A stretch of DNA of 64,000 nt from Pieris napi (Eukaryota; Arthropoda; Insecta; Lepidoptera; Pieridae): positions 620,001 through 684,000 of the forward strand of contig NC_062258.1 in NCBI RefSeq assembly GCF_905475465.1. The letters are read 5' to 3'. The notes beneath the pieces were generated by a model. That model did no database searches. It saw only the letters and a list, made by a program, of their open reading frames with translations, and was not told the origin of the DNA. Below are positions 47,719-61,447 of this stretch, piece after piece; position 1 is the stretch's first letter; every line of letters begins with the position of its first letter. A program made the translations under genes and the position numbers.

Positions 47719-47994
47719 GCAGTTTTGGTGTAGTGGTATCAGCATGTTATTCTCATCCTTAGGGTCGTAGGTTCGAACCCCGGCTGTTTACCAATGTAAT
47801 TTCTGTATATTTTTTTAAAAATCGCTCGTACGGTGGTGTATAAAATTGTAAAGAAACCGAGTTGCCATATACACAAAAGTCGGCGGGGTATGTCAGGCAC
47901 AGAAGGCTCATCTACGTGCCTATTTGATGAACAAAACCAAGGATCACGAAACATACAAAAACCTGAAAAGGTTGTAGCGCCACTTATTTTTTTA
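47719..47994 (+). mobile_element. tRNA-derived SINE, unit 7
   Basis: Consensus form. Confidence 0.8.
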
Positions 47995-48305
47995 TAAAGA
48001 ATAAATCAGAAAAAGAACTTATCAGCCTGTTAATAAAGTGAAACAGTTTCGATTGTAGTTGTACAATATTGATTGATGCATGTAGTAATTTAAACTCGCT
48101 AATTGGTTAAAAAGAAACATTGTACCAAAGAAATAATAAACATACAGTTTATTCATAAAAACTAAATCAATTTAATTTAATCACCCTTGTTACTAAAGTA
48201 CTAATTTGTCTCTTTCTGTCAAATTGTGGTAAAGCTGTGATGAAAAGAGAGATGTGTACTTTAGTCAAAACGATGCAATTAGATATTTTTTGAATTGTCT
48301 CTTAG

Positions 48306-48800
48306 GACGAGTTTTAAATAATTTTACCAGACTGAGATCGCGGACGAACCCTGGTCGAGCCTATAGTGTAGATCCAGTTAAAATTATCTTTTATCTAGAA
48401 ATTCTTACTACGACTTTCGAAAATACTTCTCACGTAAGTACTTGTCTAAAATACTGAATTGAAATTATGTAATTTTTACTTCACTAAAAATTACTTCATT
48501 TTTCTACGGTCCATTTAAAACTCATAATTATTCAACAATAATTTCTTTTTTTGTTTACAATTGTTTATATAATTTGTTTTTATCTGTCTTATATTATTTC
48601 TGTTTTCTTAGAAAAAGAGGGGTTTCTTACGTTCGCGTAAAGAAGACGACAGAGGCGTTCAGTAACTCAGTAACTTCCTAGGCGTAGGTGCGACCAGGTC
48701 TTCAGCGTATGTGCCGAAGTCTGCCCGAGAGAGGGAACTTGATAGAAGATCAGATGATAGCGATCAGCTTAAATCGTGGGGATCGGCAGATAATATACAG
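48306..48800 (+). pseudogene. Exon-like pair, unit 7
   Basis: Segments 48306-48433 and 48612-48800. Unchanged. Confidence 0.4.
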
Positions 48801-49793
48801 GTACTGTCTGCGTGTTATTGTGTTTAAAAATTAAATTTTGTGTACATGTCTAATCAAATGATACAGTTATAATAATTTTAGTAAAAACAAATATTATGTC
48901 TAGGACATTGTCAATACATAATATTTTCTGAAACAACGCCATCTATGAATGTAGTATATGATTAGTTCACGTGTCTTAAATTTCAAAATTAATGGTCCAA
49001 ACTGGCATCGACAACTTAGTTTATTCGTTTTCCGCTAGATGTCTCTATATCAAATTTCTAAACTTACGTAATATCCAATAGATGTCGCGACTGTTTCTTT
49101 TAACTTCGTTTTAACACAGTAAAACTACTTAATATACAAAACAGTGTTTGTTCGAACACTTATAACTCGAGAACGGTAGGATCGATTTGAATGATTTATA
49201 GAATAGCAGAATAACTATTAAAACATTGGTTGGTTGAAGAATAACATACGATTCCATCATTTAAGGTTCATTCCGTCGATCCGGTAAACTCTTCCCTCAT
49301 CTGAACATATTTAATTAAAGATAGTGATGAGATAATGACGTATTTTAGATGTAAAAAATGTAGAATAATGTGAGTAATGAAAGATGATCGATATACCTAT
49401 TTGGCTGACAAATTTTGTAATGTTGAGAAGCGCAATTTGGTGATAGGGATTCGGCTTTCAACTATTACGTCACGCAATTTTTGGAGATAATTGAGCAACG
49501 AGCCGTAACGTTTTACTATACCCAAGTGTATAATAATTGTGTAAATATTATTATTCAGGCAGAATACAGATGTTAATGATAATTGTCATCAGACACTATC
49601 AGCATGTGGCAAACACAAACATGTCATGTATTGAAACGTGTATCGTGTTATGGTGGGTGGCCAGGTAAGCGGTTATTAAAATAAGACGACATTACTGTTA
49701 TTCATAAACATATGTTCAGCCATGACAGGCGGTCCGAGACATACTACAGGAAACGGAAACCCATAGATAATATTAAATCATAGATACGTAACA

Positions 49794-52639
49794 TCTCCCT
49801 TATTAAGAAAAGAAAACATGGCATGAAGTGGAACATAGTACGTACGTAAGTATACACTTTTGTTTTTTTTTACATTGACAAAATTCTTACATACTATTAG
49901 ACTGAAATAATGGTACGGAACATTGACTTGACTGACATTTTCAATTTTGACAGTTCTCACATTGACGTCTACTAAATTGACATAACTGTGTTTTGACAGC
50001 TACACAAAACAAAATTAGGTTAAAGACATTAAACAATACATTTACAAACTAAGTACAAATTATGAACTTAATCTAGATTCTAGACTAATTACCAAAATCT
50101 TCGGGGCTTTATGATAGCTCTGCCGAATGAAGAATAAGTTGTGTGGTGAGTACGTGTATTTGGTGTATGTGATGTGTTTGTTTTAGATTCTTGGACAGGA
50201 TTATTTCTACCAGGGGATTGATAATTCGATGGAGAAGACGGCGATACATTGGAAGGGGACGTTGGATCAGTATCTTGTGGAACTGACGGGGATGGAAGTG
50301 AACTACTACTAGGAGGGGACTCAGAGGGTGAAAGTTTTGGTTGTAGGATGTGTTGGCGATTACGACGAAAAGTACCTTCCGGGGAGACATCATATACTAT
50401 ATATGATCTAGGCTGTGGACCTATGTCAGAAACAGTACCAGGTGTCCAAATACTGTCTGGCTGTTTCTTGAAGTATATTTTATCACCAATGTTTAGGGAA
50501 GACAACGGTTACGGTTACGGCTACTGGTATAATGACACTGTTGTTTTTGAAGACAATGCCATTAATAATGTGTATATCAGTTTTTAAAGGAAAATAAGAC
50601 CTATGGATGTCTGGAAGTAATTTTTTATGTTCAGGCCAACCTTCTATGCAACATTTACTTAAGAGTGACAATTCCTTGTCTTGGGAAGTTAGTTCTTGAA
50701 TAGATTTAAGTTTATTTGGACTAACTGACAGTGATCTAATGACTAAATTGACATGTAAATCTAGGTCAGAATCAAGATCATGTAATGACTGTTCTGGTAA
50801 AGCTGCTCTGGACAGAGTATCAGCTACATAAAGATATTTACCTGGTTTGTAAGTTACATTGAGGTCATATGGTTGTAATCTCAGCATTATTCTTTGAAGA
50901 CGGGGTGGAATGTTGTAAATTGGTTTTTTATAGATACTATTGGTTTGAGGTCTGTTTCAACCAAAGTGTGGCGACCATAGACATATTGGTGAAACTTTGT
51001 ACAACCAAATAGGATTGCTAATAGCTCTTTCTCAATCTGAGAGTATGACTGTTGACATGAGCTTAATGAAGCTGAAGCATATGCAATGGGGTGTTTATCA
51101 TGGCAAATCACTGCACCCATGGCATCTTTAGACGAATCAACTGACAGTGTAAAAGGTTTATTTTGATCATAATATGTCAAGACAGGGGCTTTAGTTATAG
51201 TCTCTTTTAATACATTAAATTCTATGTTATGTCTCTCTTGCCAAGACCATTCATTTTCTTTAGACAAAAGCATTCTTAAATTAGAAGTTTTTTCTGACAG
51301 ATTCTCTATGTATGAGCCTAAGTATGTTACCATACCTAAAAATCTTTGTAATTCTGTGACATTTGTAGGGGGTGGCATACTGCAAATGGCTTTGACTTTG
51401 TTTTCATCAACTTTCACACCATCTTTAGAAAAGATGTGTCTTAAGTACTTGCCTTTACTTTTAGATATATTAGACTTTTCTTTATTAAATTTTATTCCTA
51501 ACTCCCTAGCTCTATCTAAGACTTGTTTTAATCTAAAATCATGTTCTTCTTTTGTTTGACCATAAATTAGGAAATCGTCCATCATAATTTGGACTCCTGA
51601 AATGTCACTGAATCTGTTTGTCATGATGGAATGAAACAGTTCTGGAGCTGCATTTATCCCGAAGGGTAGTCTTAGGAATCTATATCTACCTTGAGGTGTG
51701 ATGAATGTACATAGCTTTGAAGAAGCTTCATCTAATTTAAGCATATAAAAACCTTTGTTTGCGTACCAGAGAGGCTGGATTTAATTTCATCAACAGTTGG
51801 AAATTGATAATGAGGACGCACAATGGCTTTATTAAGTTTCCTTGGATCAATGCACAGGCGTAGTTTACCATTCTTTTTTGAGGCAATTACAATTGAGCTA
51901 ACCCATTTAGTAGGTTCCTCGACTTTGGTTATAATTTGATCTTTTTCTAACATGGCTTATTCTTCTTTTAATTGTTCTAAGAGACTGAATGGACATCTAT
52001 AGATGGTACAGCATCAGGCTTCATTGACAAATGACATTCGTAATCTTTAAGACAACCTATTCCTGAGAAGAGATCTTTATATTCAACAAGCTGTGATACA
52101 TTGACAGACTCATGAAATTGGACATTATGGACTCTTTTGACTAATTTTAAATTCTCACAACTGTTGCGACCAATAATATTTCTACAAGGTATATCTATAA
52201 TGTGGAAATTGACATTGTATACTTTGTTGTTATGTGTGACAGACAGAATGCATTGACCTACTGTAGGTAATACTTCACCGCTAAAGGTTGAAAGTTTGTG
52301 ATTACTTTTCTTTAAACTACTCAATGACAAATTAAGTTTTTTGTAAGAGTTAAATGATAAAATGTTAGTGTCAGCACCTGTGTCAAGTAAAAAGTCTACA
52401 TTCTTACTATTTATGGACAAAGTTATATGATAAGGGTTTCTTTGGCTGACAGAAATCTCATTAGTGAAAAGACTATTTAGAAAATAAGTATCAATGGGAT
52501 TACCCATACTTTTTTCTTCTATGAATCTCACATGTGTGCTGCGGCAACACTTGGCAAAGTGATTCGGCTTGTGGCAGTTGTTACAGATGACTCCCATGGC
52601 TGGACATTTTGTACGGTGAACTTGACCACATCTGGAGCA
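49794..52639 (-). pseudogene. Ty3/gypsy remnant, copy 8
   Basis: Parts: 50089-50505, 50483-50887, 50887-51744, 51732-51953 and 51977-52639. Has the DIHRSYF variant. Confidence 0.9.
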
Positions 52640-52891
52640 GTTCCTTATACAAAAACATACATATAAAAAAGTAGGTTACATAAGTTATTAGGCAACGGGC
52701 GGCGTTATCGCTAACAAGCGATTTCTTCCAGGCAACCCTAGTATGGTAAAATATAGAAAGAAACACATACAGAGGATAAAGTACAAGAAGTGCATAAATA
52801 ATTTAAAAAAAAAAATCGTAAAATAACATGTAACACTAACTATAACTAAAGTAAACTAAAATCTAAGTTAATCTAAAATCTAAGTTAATAA

Positions 52892-53260
52892 TCTATTTAA
52901 TATATAAAATTCTCGTGTCACAATAATTGTTTTCCCATACTCCTCCGAAACGGCTTAACCAATTCTTATAAAAAAATTTATGCATATTCAGTAAGTTTGA
53001 GAATCGGACAACATCTATTTTTCATCCCCCTAAATGTTAAGGGTGGTCCCACACCTAAATTTTTATTTTTTACACAAAACTTTTTGTTTTATTTTTTTTA
53101 TGATACAGCATACAAAAATACATACAACCCTTAATTGTCATCCCTCTACGATCAACCCCTATTTTTTATAATAGTAGATAATTATTTTTATTGAACTAAA
53201 AAAATGTTTCCTAGAAATTATATACCTACAGTCCAAAACGACGTTTTCCGGGTCAGCTAG
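52892..53260 (+). mobile_element. Helitron, unit 8
   Basis: As in unit 7. Confidence 0.8.
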
Positions 53261-53545
53261 TAATAATATTTAAACAAATATGTAAAAGTTAATCCTAGGA
53301 TTATCGAGTCACAACAGCTATTATATATATGTAGCTAATTACGAGGCAGGAGATAAATGCTCAAAAAGAAGATTTAAAAAAAAAAATTAAAGACAGCTCG
53401 TCTGATACCAAGAGGTAAGGAGTTCCAAAGCAGAAGACTGCACAGTAAAGGAAGAGTGATAGAATAAATGTAATATTAAGTAGATTAATAAAATAAAACT
53501 GTTATTATTTTTTATTGTATTATTATTTAACATAAAAGATATAAA

Positions 53546-53821
53546 GCAGTTTTGGTGTAGTGGTATCAGCATGTTATTCTCATCCTTAGGGTCGTAGGTT
53601 CGAACCCCGGCTGTTTACCAATGTAATTTCTGTATATTTTTTTAAAAATCGCTCGTACGGTGGTGTATAAAATTGTAAAGAAACCGAGTTGCCATATACA
53701 CAAAAGTCGGCGGGGTATGTCAGGCACAGAAGGCTCATCTACGTGCCTATTTGATGAACAAAACCAAGGATCACGAAACATACAAAAACCTGAAAAGGTT
53801 GTAGCGCCACTTATTTTTTTA
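53546..53821 (+). mobile_element. tRNA-derived SINE, unit 8
   Basis: As in unit 7. Confidence 0.8.
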
Positions 53822-54132
53822 TAAAGAATAAATCAGAAAAAGAACTTATCAGCCTGTTAATAAAGTGAAACAGTTTCGATTGTAGTTGTACAATATTGAT
53901 TGATGCATGTAGTAATTTAAACTCGCTAATTGGTTAAAAAGAAACATTGTACCAAAGAAATAATAAACATACAGTTTATTCATAAAAACTAAATCAATTT
54001 AATTTAATCACCCTTGTTACTAAAGTACTAATTTGTCTCTTTCTGTCAAATTGTGGTAAAGCTGTGATGAAAAGAGAGATGTGTACTTTAGTCAAAACGA
54101 TGCAATTAGATATTTTTTGAATTGTCTCTTAG

Positions 54133-54627
54133 GACGAGTTTTAAATAATTTTACCAGACTGAGATCGCGGACGAACCCTGGTCGAGCCTATAGTGTAGAT
54201 CCAGTTAAAATTATCTTTTATCTAGAAATTCTTACTACGACTTTCGAAAATACTTCTCACGTAAGTACTTGTCTAAAATACTGAATTGAAATTATGTAAT
54301 TTTTACTTCACTAAAAATTACTTCATTTTTCTACGGTCCATTTAAAACTCATAATTATTCAACAATAATTTCTTTTTTTGTTTACAATTGTTTATATAAT
54401 TTGTTTTTATCTGTCTTATATTATTTCTGTTTTCTTAGAAAAAGAGGGGTTTCTTACGTTCGCGTAAAGAAGACGACAGAGGCGTTCAGTAACTCAGTAA
54501 CTTCCTAGGCGTAGGTGCGACCAGGTCTTCAGCGTATGTGCCGAAGTCTGCCCGAGAGAGGGAACTTGATAGAAGATCAGATGATAGCGATCAGCTTAAA
54601 TCGTGGGGATCGGCAGATAATATACAG
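54133..54627 (+). pseudogene. Exon-like pair, unit 8
   Basis: Segments 54133-54260 and 54439-54627. Unchanged. Confidence 0.4.
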
Positions 54628-55620
54628 GTACTGTCTGCGTGTTATTGTGTTTAAAAATTAAATTTTGTGTACATGTCTAATCAAATGATACAGTTATAAT
54701 AATTTTAGTAAAAACAAATATTATGTCTAGGACATTGTCAATACATAATATTTTCTGAAACAACGCCATCTATGAATGTAGTATATGATTAGTTCACGTG
54801 TCTTAAATTTCAAAATTAATGGTCCAAACTGGCATCGACAACTTAGTTTATTCGTTTTCCGCTAGATGTCTCTATATCAAATTTCTAAACTTACGTAATA
54901 TCCAATAGATGTCGCGACTGTTTCTTTTAACTTCGTTTTAACACAGTAAAACTACTTAATATACAAAACAGTGTTTGTTCGAACACTTATAACTCGAGAA
55001 CGGTAGGATCGATTTGAATGATTTATAGAATAGCAGAATAACTATTAAAACATTGGTTGGTTGAAGAATAACATACGATTCCATCATTTAAGGTTCATTC
55101 CGTCGATCCGGTAAACTCTTCCCTCATCTGAACATATTTAATTAAAGATAGTGATGAGATAATGACGTATTTTAGATGTAAAAAATGTAGAATAATGTGA
55201 GTAATGAAAGATGATCGATATACCTATTTGGCTGACAAATTTTGTAATGTTGAGAAGCGCAATTTGGTGATAGGGATTCGGCTTTCAACTATTACGTCAC
55301 GCAATTTTTGGAGATAATTGAGCAACGAGCCGTAACGTTTTACTATACCCAAGTGTATAATAATTGTGTAAATATTATTATTCAGGCAGAATACAGATGT
55401 TAATGATAATTGTCATCAGACACTATCAGCATGTGGCAAACACAAACATGTCATGTATTGAAACGTGTATCGTGTTATGGTGGGTGGCCAGGTAAGCGGT
55501 TATTAAAATAAGACGACATTACTGTTATTCATAAACATATGTTCAGCCATGACAGGCGGTCCGAGACATACTACAGGAAACGGAAACCCATAGATAATAT
55601 TAAATCATAGATACGTAACA

Positions 55621-58466
55621 TCTCCCTTATTAAGAAAAGAAAACATGGCATGAAGTGGAACATAGTACGTACGTAAGTATACACTTTTGTTTTTTTTTAC
55701 ATTGACAAAATTCTTACATACTATTAGACTGAAATAATGGTACGGAACATTGACTTGACTGACATTTTCAATTTTGACAGTTCTCACATTGACGTCTACT
55801 AAATTGACATAACTGTGTTTTGACAGCTACACAAAACAAAATTAGGTTAAAGACATTAAACAATACATTTACAAACTAAGTACAAATTATGAACTTAATC
55901 TAGATTCTAGACTAATTACCAAAATCTTCGGGGCTTTATGATAGCTCTGCCGAATGAAGAATAAGTTGTGTGGTGAGTACGTGTATTTGGTGTATGTGAT
56001 GTGTTTGTTTTAGATTCTTGGACAGGATTATTTCTACCAGGGGATTGATAATTCGATGGAGAAGACGGCGATACATTGGAAGGGGACGTTGGATCAGTAT
56101 CTTGTGGAACTGACGGGGATGGAAGTGAACTACTACTAGGAGGGGACTCAGAGGGTGAAAGTTTTGGTTGTAGGATGTGTTGGCGATTACGACGAAAAGT
56201 ACCTTCCGGGGAGACATCATATACTATATATGATCTAGGCTGTGGACCTATGTCAGAAACAGTACCAGGTGTCCAAATACTGTCTGGCTGTTTCTTGAAG
56301 TATATTTTATCACCAATGTTTAGGGAAGACAACGGTTACGGTTACGGCTACTGGTATAATGACACTGTTGTTTTTGAAGACAATGCCATTAATAATGTGT
56401 ATATCAGTTTTTAAAGGAAAATAAGACCTAAGGATGTCTGGAAGTAATTTTTTATGTTCAGGCCAACCTTCTATGCAACATTTACTTAAGAGTGACAATT
56501 CCTTGTCTTGGGAAGTTAGTTCTTGAATAGATTTAAGTTTATTTGGACTAACTGACAGTGATCTAATGACTAAATTGACATGTAAATCTAGGTCAGAATC
56601 AAGATCATGTAATGACTGTTCTGGTAAAGCTGCTCTGGACAGAGTATCAGCTACATAAAGATATTTACCTGGTTTGTAAGTTACATTGAGGTCATATGGT
56701 TGTAATCTCAGCATTATTCTTTGAAGACGGGGTGGAATGTTGTAAATTGGTTTTTTATAGATACTATTGGTTTGAGGTCTGTTTCAACCAAAGTGTGGCG
56801 ACCATAGACATATTGGTGAAACTTTGTACAACCAAATAGGATTGCTAATAGCTCTTTCTCAATCTGAGAGTATGACTGTTGACATGAGCTTAATGAAGCT
56901 GAAGCATATGCAATGGGGTGTTTATCATGGCAAATCACTGCACCCATGGCATCTTTAGACGAATCAACTGACAGTGTAAAAGGTTTATTTTGATCATAAT
57001 ATGTCAAGACAGGGGCTTTAGTTATAGTCTCTTTTAATACATTAAATTCTATGTTATGTCTCTCTTGCCAAGACCATTCATTTTCTTTAGACAAAAGCAT
57101 TCTTAAATTAGAAGTTTTTTCTGACAGATTCTCTATGTATGAGCCTAAGTATGTTACCATACCTAAAAATCTTTGTAATTCTGTGACATTTGTAGGGGGT
57201 GGCATACTGCAAATGGCTTTGACTTTGTTTTCATCAACTTTCACACCATCTTTAGAAAAGATGTGTCTTAAGTACTTGCCTTTACTTTTAGATATATTAG
57301 ACTTTTCTTTATTAAATTTTATTCCTAACTCCCTAGCTCTATCTAAGACTTGTTTTAATCTAAAATCATGTTCTTCTTTTGTTTGACCATAAATTAGGAA
57401 ATCGTCCATCATAATTTGGACTCCTGAAATGTCACTGAATCTGTTTGTCATGATGGAATGAAACAGTTCTGGAGCTGCATTTATCCCGAAGGGTAGTCTT
57501 AGGAATCTATATCTACCTTGAGGTGTGATGAATGTACATAGCTTTGAAGAAGCTTCATCTAATTTAAGCATATAAAAACCTTTGTTTGCGTACCAGAGAG
57601 GCTGGATTTAATTTCATCAACAGTTGGAAATTGATAATGAGGACGCACAATGGCTTTATTAAGTTTCCTTGGATCAATGCACAGGCGTAGTTTACCATTC
57701 TTTTTTGAGGCAATTACAATTGAGCTAACCCATTTAGTAGGTTCCTCGACTTTGGTTATAATTTGATCTTTTTCTAACATGGCTTATTCTTCTTTTAATT
57801 GTTCTAAGAGACTGAATGGACATCTATAGATGGTACAGCATCAGGCTTCATTGACAAATGACATTCGTAATCTTTAAGACAACCTATTCCTGAGAAGAGA
57901 TCTTTATATTCAACAAGCTGTGATACATTGACAGACTCATGAAATTGGACATTATGGACTCTTTTGACTAATTTTAAATTCTCACAACTGTTGCGACCAA
58001 TAATATTTCTACAAGGTATATCTATAATGTGGAAATTGACATTGTATACTTTGTTGTTATGTGTGACAGACAGAATGCATTGACCTACTGTAGGTAATAC
58101 TTCACCGCTAAAGGTTGAAAGTTTGTGATTACTTTTCTTTAAACTACTCAATGACAAATTAAGTTTTTTGTAAGAGTTAAATGATAAAATGTTAGTGTCA
58201 GCACCTGTGTCAAGTAAAAAGTCTACATTCTTACTATTTATGGACAAAGTTATATGATAAGGGTTTCTTTGGCTGACAGAAATCTCATTAGTGAAAAGAC
58301 TATTTAGAAAATAAGTATCAATGGGATTACCCATACTTTTTTCTTCTATGAATCTCACATGTGTGCTGCGGCAACACTTGGCAAAGTGATTCGGCTTGTG
58401 GCAGTTGTTACAGATGACTCCCATGGCTGGACATTTTGTACGGTGAACTTGACCACATCTGGAGCA
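55621..58466 (-). pseudogene. Ty3/gypsy remnant, copy 9
   Basis: Parts: 55916-56332, 56310-56714, 56714-57571, 57559-57780 and 57804-58466. Confidence 0.9.
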
Positions 58467-58718
58467 GTTCCTTATACAAAAACATACATATAAAAAAGTA
58501 GGTTACATAAGTTATTAGGCAACGGGCGGCGTTATCGCTAACAAGCGATTTCTTCCAGGCAACCCTAGTATGGTAAAATATAGAAAGAAACACATACAGA
58601 GGATAAAGTACAAGAAGTGCATAAATAATTTAAAAAAAAAAATCGTAAAATAACATGTAACACTAACTATAACTAAAGTAAACTAAAATCTAAGTTAATC
58701 TAAAATCTAAGTTAATAA

Positions 58719-59087
58719 TCTATTTAATATATAAAATTCTCGTGTCACAATAATTGTTTTCCCATACTCCTCCGAAACGGCTTAACCAATTCTTATAAAA
58801 AAATTTATGCATATTCAGTAAGTTTGAGAATCGGACAACATCTATTTTTCATCCCCCTAAATGTTAAGGGTGGTCCCACACCTAAATTTTTATTTTTTAC
58901 ACAAAACTTTTTGTTTTATTTTTTTTATGATACAGCATACAAAAATACATACAACCCTTAATTGTCATCCCTCTACGATCAACCCCTATTTTTTATAATA
59001 GTAGATAATTATTTTTATTGAACTAAAAAAATGTTTCCTAGAAATTATATACCTACAGTCCAAAACGACGTTTTCCGGGTCAGCTAG
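58719..59087 (+). mobile_element. Helitron, unit 9
   Basis: As in unit 7. Confidence 0.8.
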
Positions 59088-59372
59088 TAATAATATTTAA
59101 ACAAATATGTAAAAGTTAATCCTAGGATTATCGAGTCACAACAGCTATTATATATATGTAGCTAATTACGAGGCAGGAGATAAATGCTCAAAAAGAAGAT
59201 TTAAAAAAAAAAATTAAAGACAGCTCGTCTGATACCAAGAGGTAAGGAGTTCCAAAGCAGAAGACTGCACAGTAAAGGAAGAGTGATAGAATAAATGTAA
59301 TATTAAGTAGATTAATAAAATAAAACTGTTATTATTTTTTATTGTATTATTATTTAACATAAAAGATATAAA

Positions 59373-59648
59373 GCAGTTTTGGTGTAGTGGTATCAGCATG
59401 TTATTCTCATCCTTAGGGTCGTAGGTTCGAACCCCGGCTGTTTACCAATGTAATTTCTGTATATTTTTTTAAAAATCGCTCGTACGGTGGTGTATAAAAT
59501 TGTAAAGAAACCGAGTTGCCATATACACAAAAGTCGGCGGGGTATGTCAGGCACAGAAGGCTCATCTACGTGCCTATTTGATGAACAAAACCAAGGATCA
59601 CGAAACATACAAAAACCTGAAAAGGTTGTAGCGCCACTTATTTTTTTA
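59373..59648 (+). mobile_element. tRNA-derived SINE, unit 9
   Basis: As in unit 7. Confidence 0.8.
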
Positions 59649-59959
59649 TAAAGAATAAATCAGAAAAAGAACTTATCAGCCTGTTAATAAAGTGAAACAG
59701 TTTCGATTGTAGTTGTACAATATTGATTGATGCATGTAGTAATTTAAACTCGCTAATTGGTTAAAAAGAAACATTGTACCAAAGAAATAATAAACATACA
59801 GTTTATTCATAAAAACTAAATCAATTTAATTTAATCACCCTTGTTACTAAAGTACTAATTTGTCTCTTTCTGTCAAATTGTGGTAAAGCTGTGATGAAAA
59901 GAGAGATGTGTACTTTAGTCAAAACGATGCAATTAGATATTTTTTGAATTGTCTCTTAG

Positions 59960-60454
59960 GACGAGTTTTAAATAATTTTACCAGACTGAGATCGCGGACG
60001 AACCCTGGTCGAGCCTATAGTGTAGATCCAGTTAAAATTATCTTTTATCTAGAAATTCTTACTACGACTTTCGAAAATACTTCTCACGTAAGTACTTGTC
60101 TAAAATACTGAATTGAAATTATGTAATTTTTACTTCACTAAAAATTACTTCATTTTTCTACGGTCCATTTAAAACTCATAATTATTCAACAATAATTTCT
60201 TTTTTTGTTTACAATTGTTTATATAATTTGTTTTTATCTGTCTTATATTATTTCTGTTTTCTTAGAAAAAGAGGGGTTTCTTACGTTCGCGTAAAGAAGA
60301 CGACAGAGGCGTTCAGTAACTCAGTAACTTCCTAGGCGTAGGTGCGACCAGGTCTTCAGCGTATGTGCCGAAGTCTGCCCGAGAGAGGGAACTTGATAGA
60401 AGATCAGATGATAGCGATCAGCTTAAATCGTGGGGATCGGCAGATAATATACAG
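59960..60454 (+). pseudogene. Exon-like pair, unit 9
   Basis: Segments 59960-60087 and 60266-60454. Unchanged. Confidence 0.4.
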
Positions 60455-61447
60455 GTACTGTCTGCGTGTTATTGTGTTTAAAAATTAAATTTTGTGTACA
60501 TGTCTAATCAAATGATACAGTTATAATAATTTTAGTAAAAACAAATATTATGTCTAGGACATTGTCAATACATAATATTTTCTGAAACAACGCCATCTAT
60601 GAATGTAGTATATGATTAGTTCACGTGTCTTAAATTTCAAAATTAATGGTCCAAACTGGCATCGACAACTTAGTTTATTCGTTTTCCGCTAGATGTCTCT
60701 ATATCAAATTTCTAAACTTACGTAATATCCAATAGATGTCGCGACTGTTTCTTTTAACTTCGTTTTAACACAGTAAAACTACTTAATATACAAAACAGTG
60801 TTTGTTCGAACACTTATAACTCGAGAACGGTAGGATCGATTTGAATGATTTATAGAATAGCAGAATAACTATTAAAACATTGGTTGGTTGAAGAATAACA
60901 TACGATTCCATCATTTAAGGTTCATTCCGTCGATCCGGTAAACTCTTCCCTCATCTGAACATATTTAATTAAAGATAGTGATGAGATAATGACGTATTTT
61001 AGATGTAAAAAATGTAGAATAATGTGAGTAATGAAAGATGATCGATATACCTATTTGGCTGACAAATTTTGTAATGTTGAGAAGCGCAATTTGGTGATAG
61101 GGATTCGGCTTTCAACTATTACGTCACGCAATTTTTGGAGATAATTGAGCAACGAGCCGTAACGTTTTACTATACCCAAGTGTATAATAATTGTGTAAAT
61201 ATTATTATTCAGGCAGAATACAGATGTTAATGATAATTGTCATCAGACACTATCAGCATGTGGCAAACACAAACATGTCATGTATTGAAACGTGTATCGT
61301 GTTATGGTGGGTGGCCAGGTAAGCGGTTATTAAAATAAGACGACATTACTGTTATTCATAAACATATGTTCAGCCATGACAGGCGGTCCGAGACATACTA
61401 CAGGAAACGGAAACCCATAGATAATATTAAATCATAGATACGTAACA

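Larger units (their letters stand above)
45293..51119. repeat. Array unit 7 (5827 bp)
   Basis: B-form spacer combined with two 17-base motifs, giving the longest unit type. Units 7, 8 and 9 are equal in length and nearly identical. Confidence 0.95.
51120..56946. repeat. Array unit 8 (5827 bp)
   Basis: Same type as units 7 and 9. It lacks the RNase H-end substitution present in unit 7. Confidence 0.95.
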
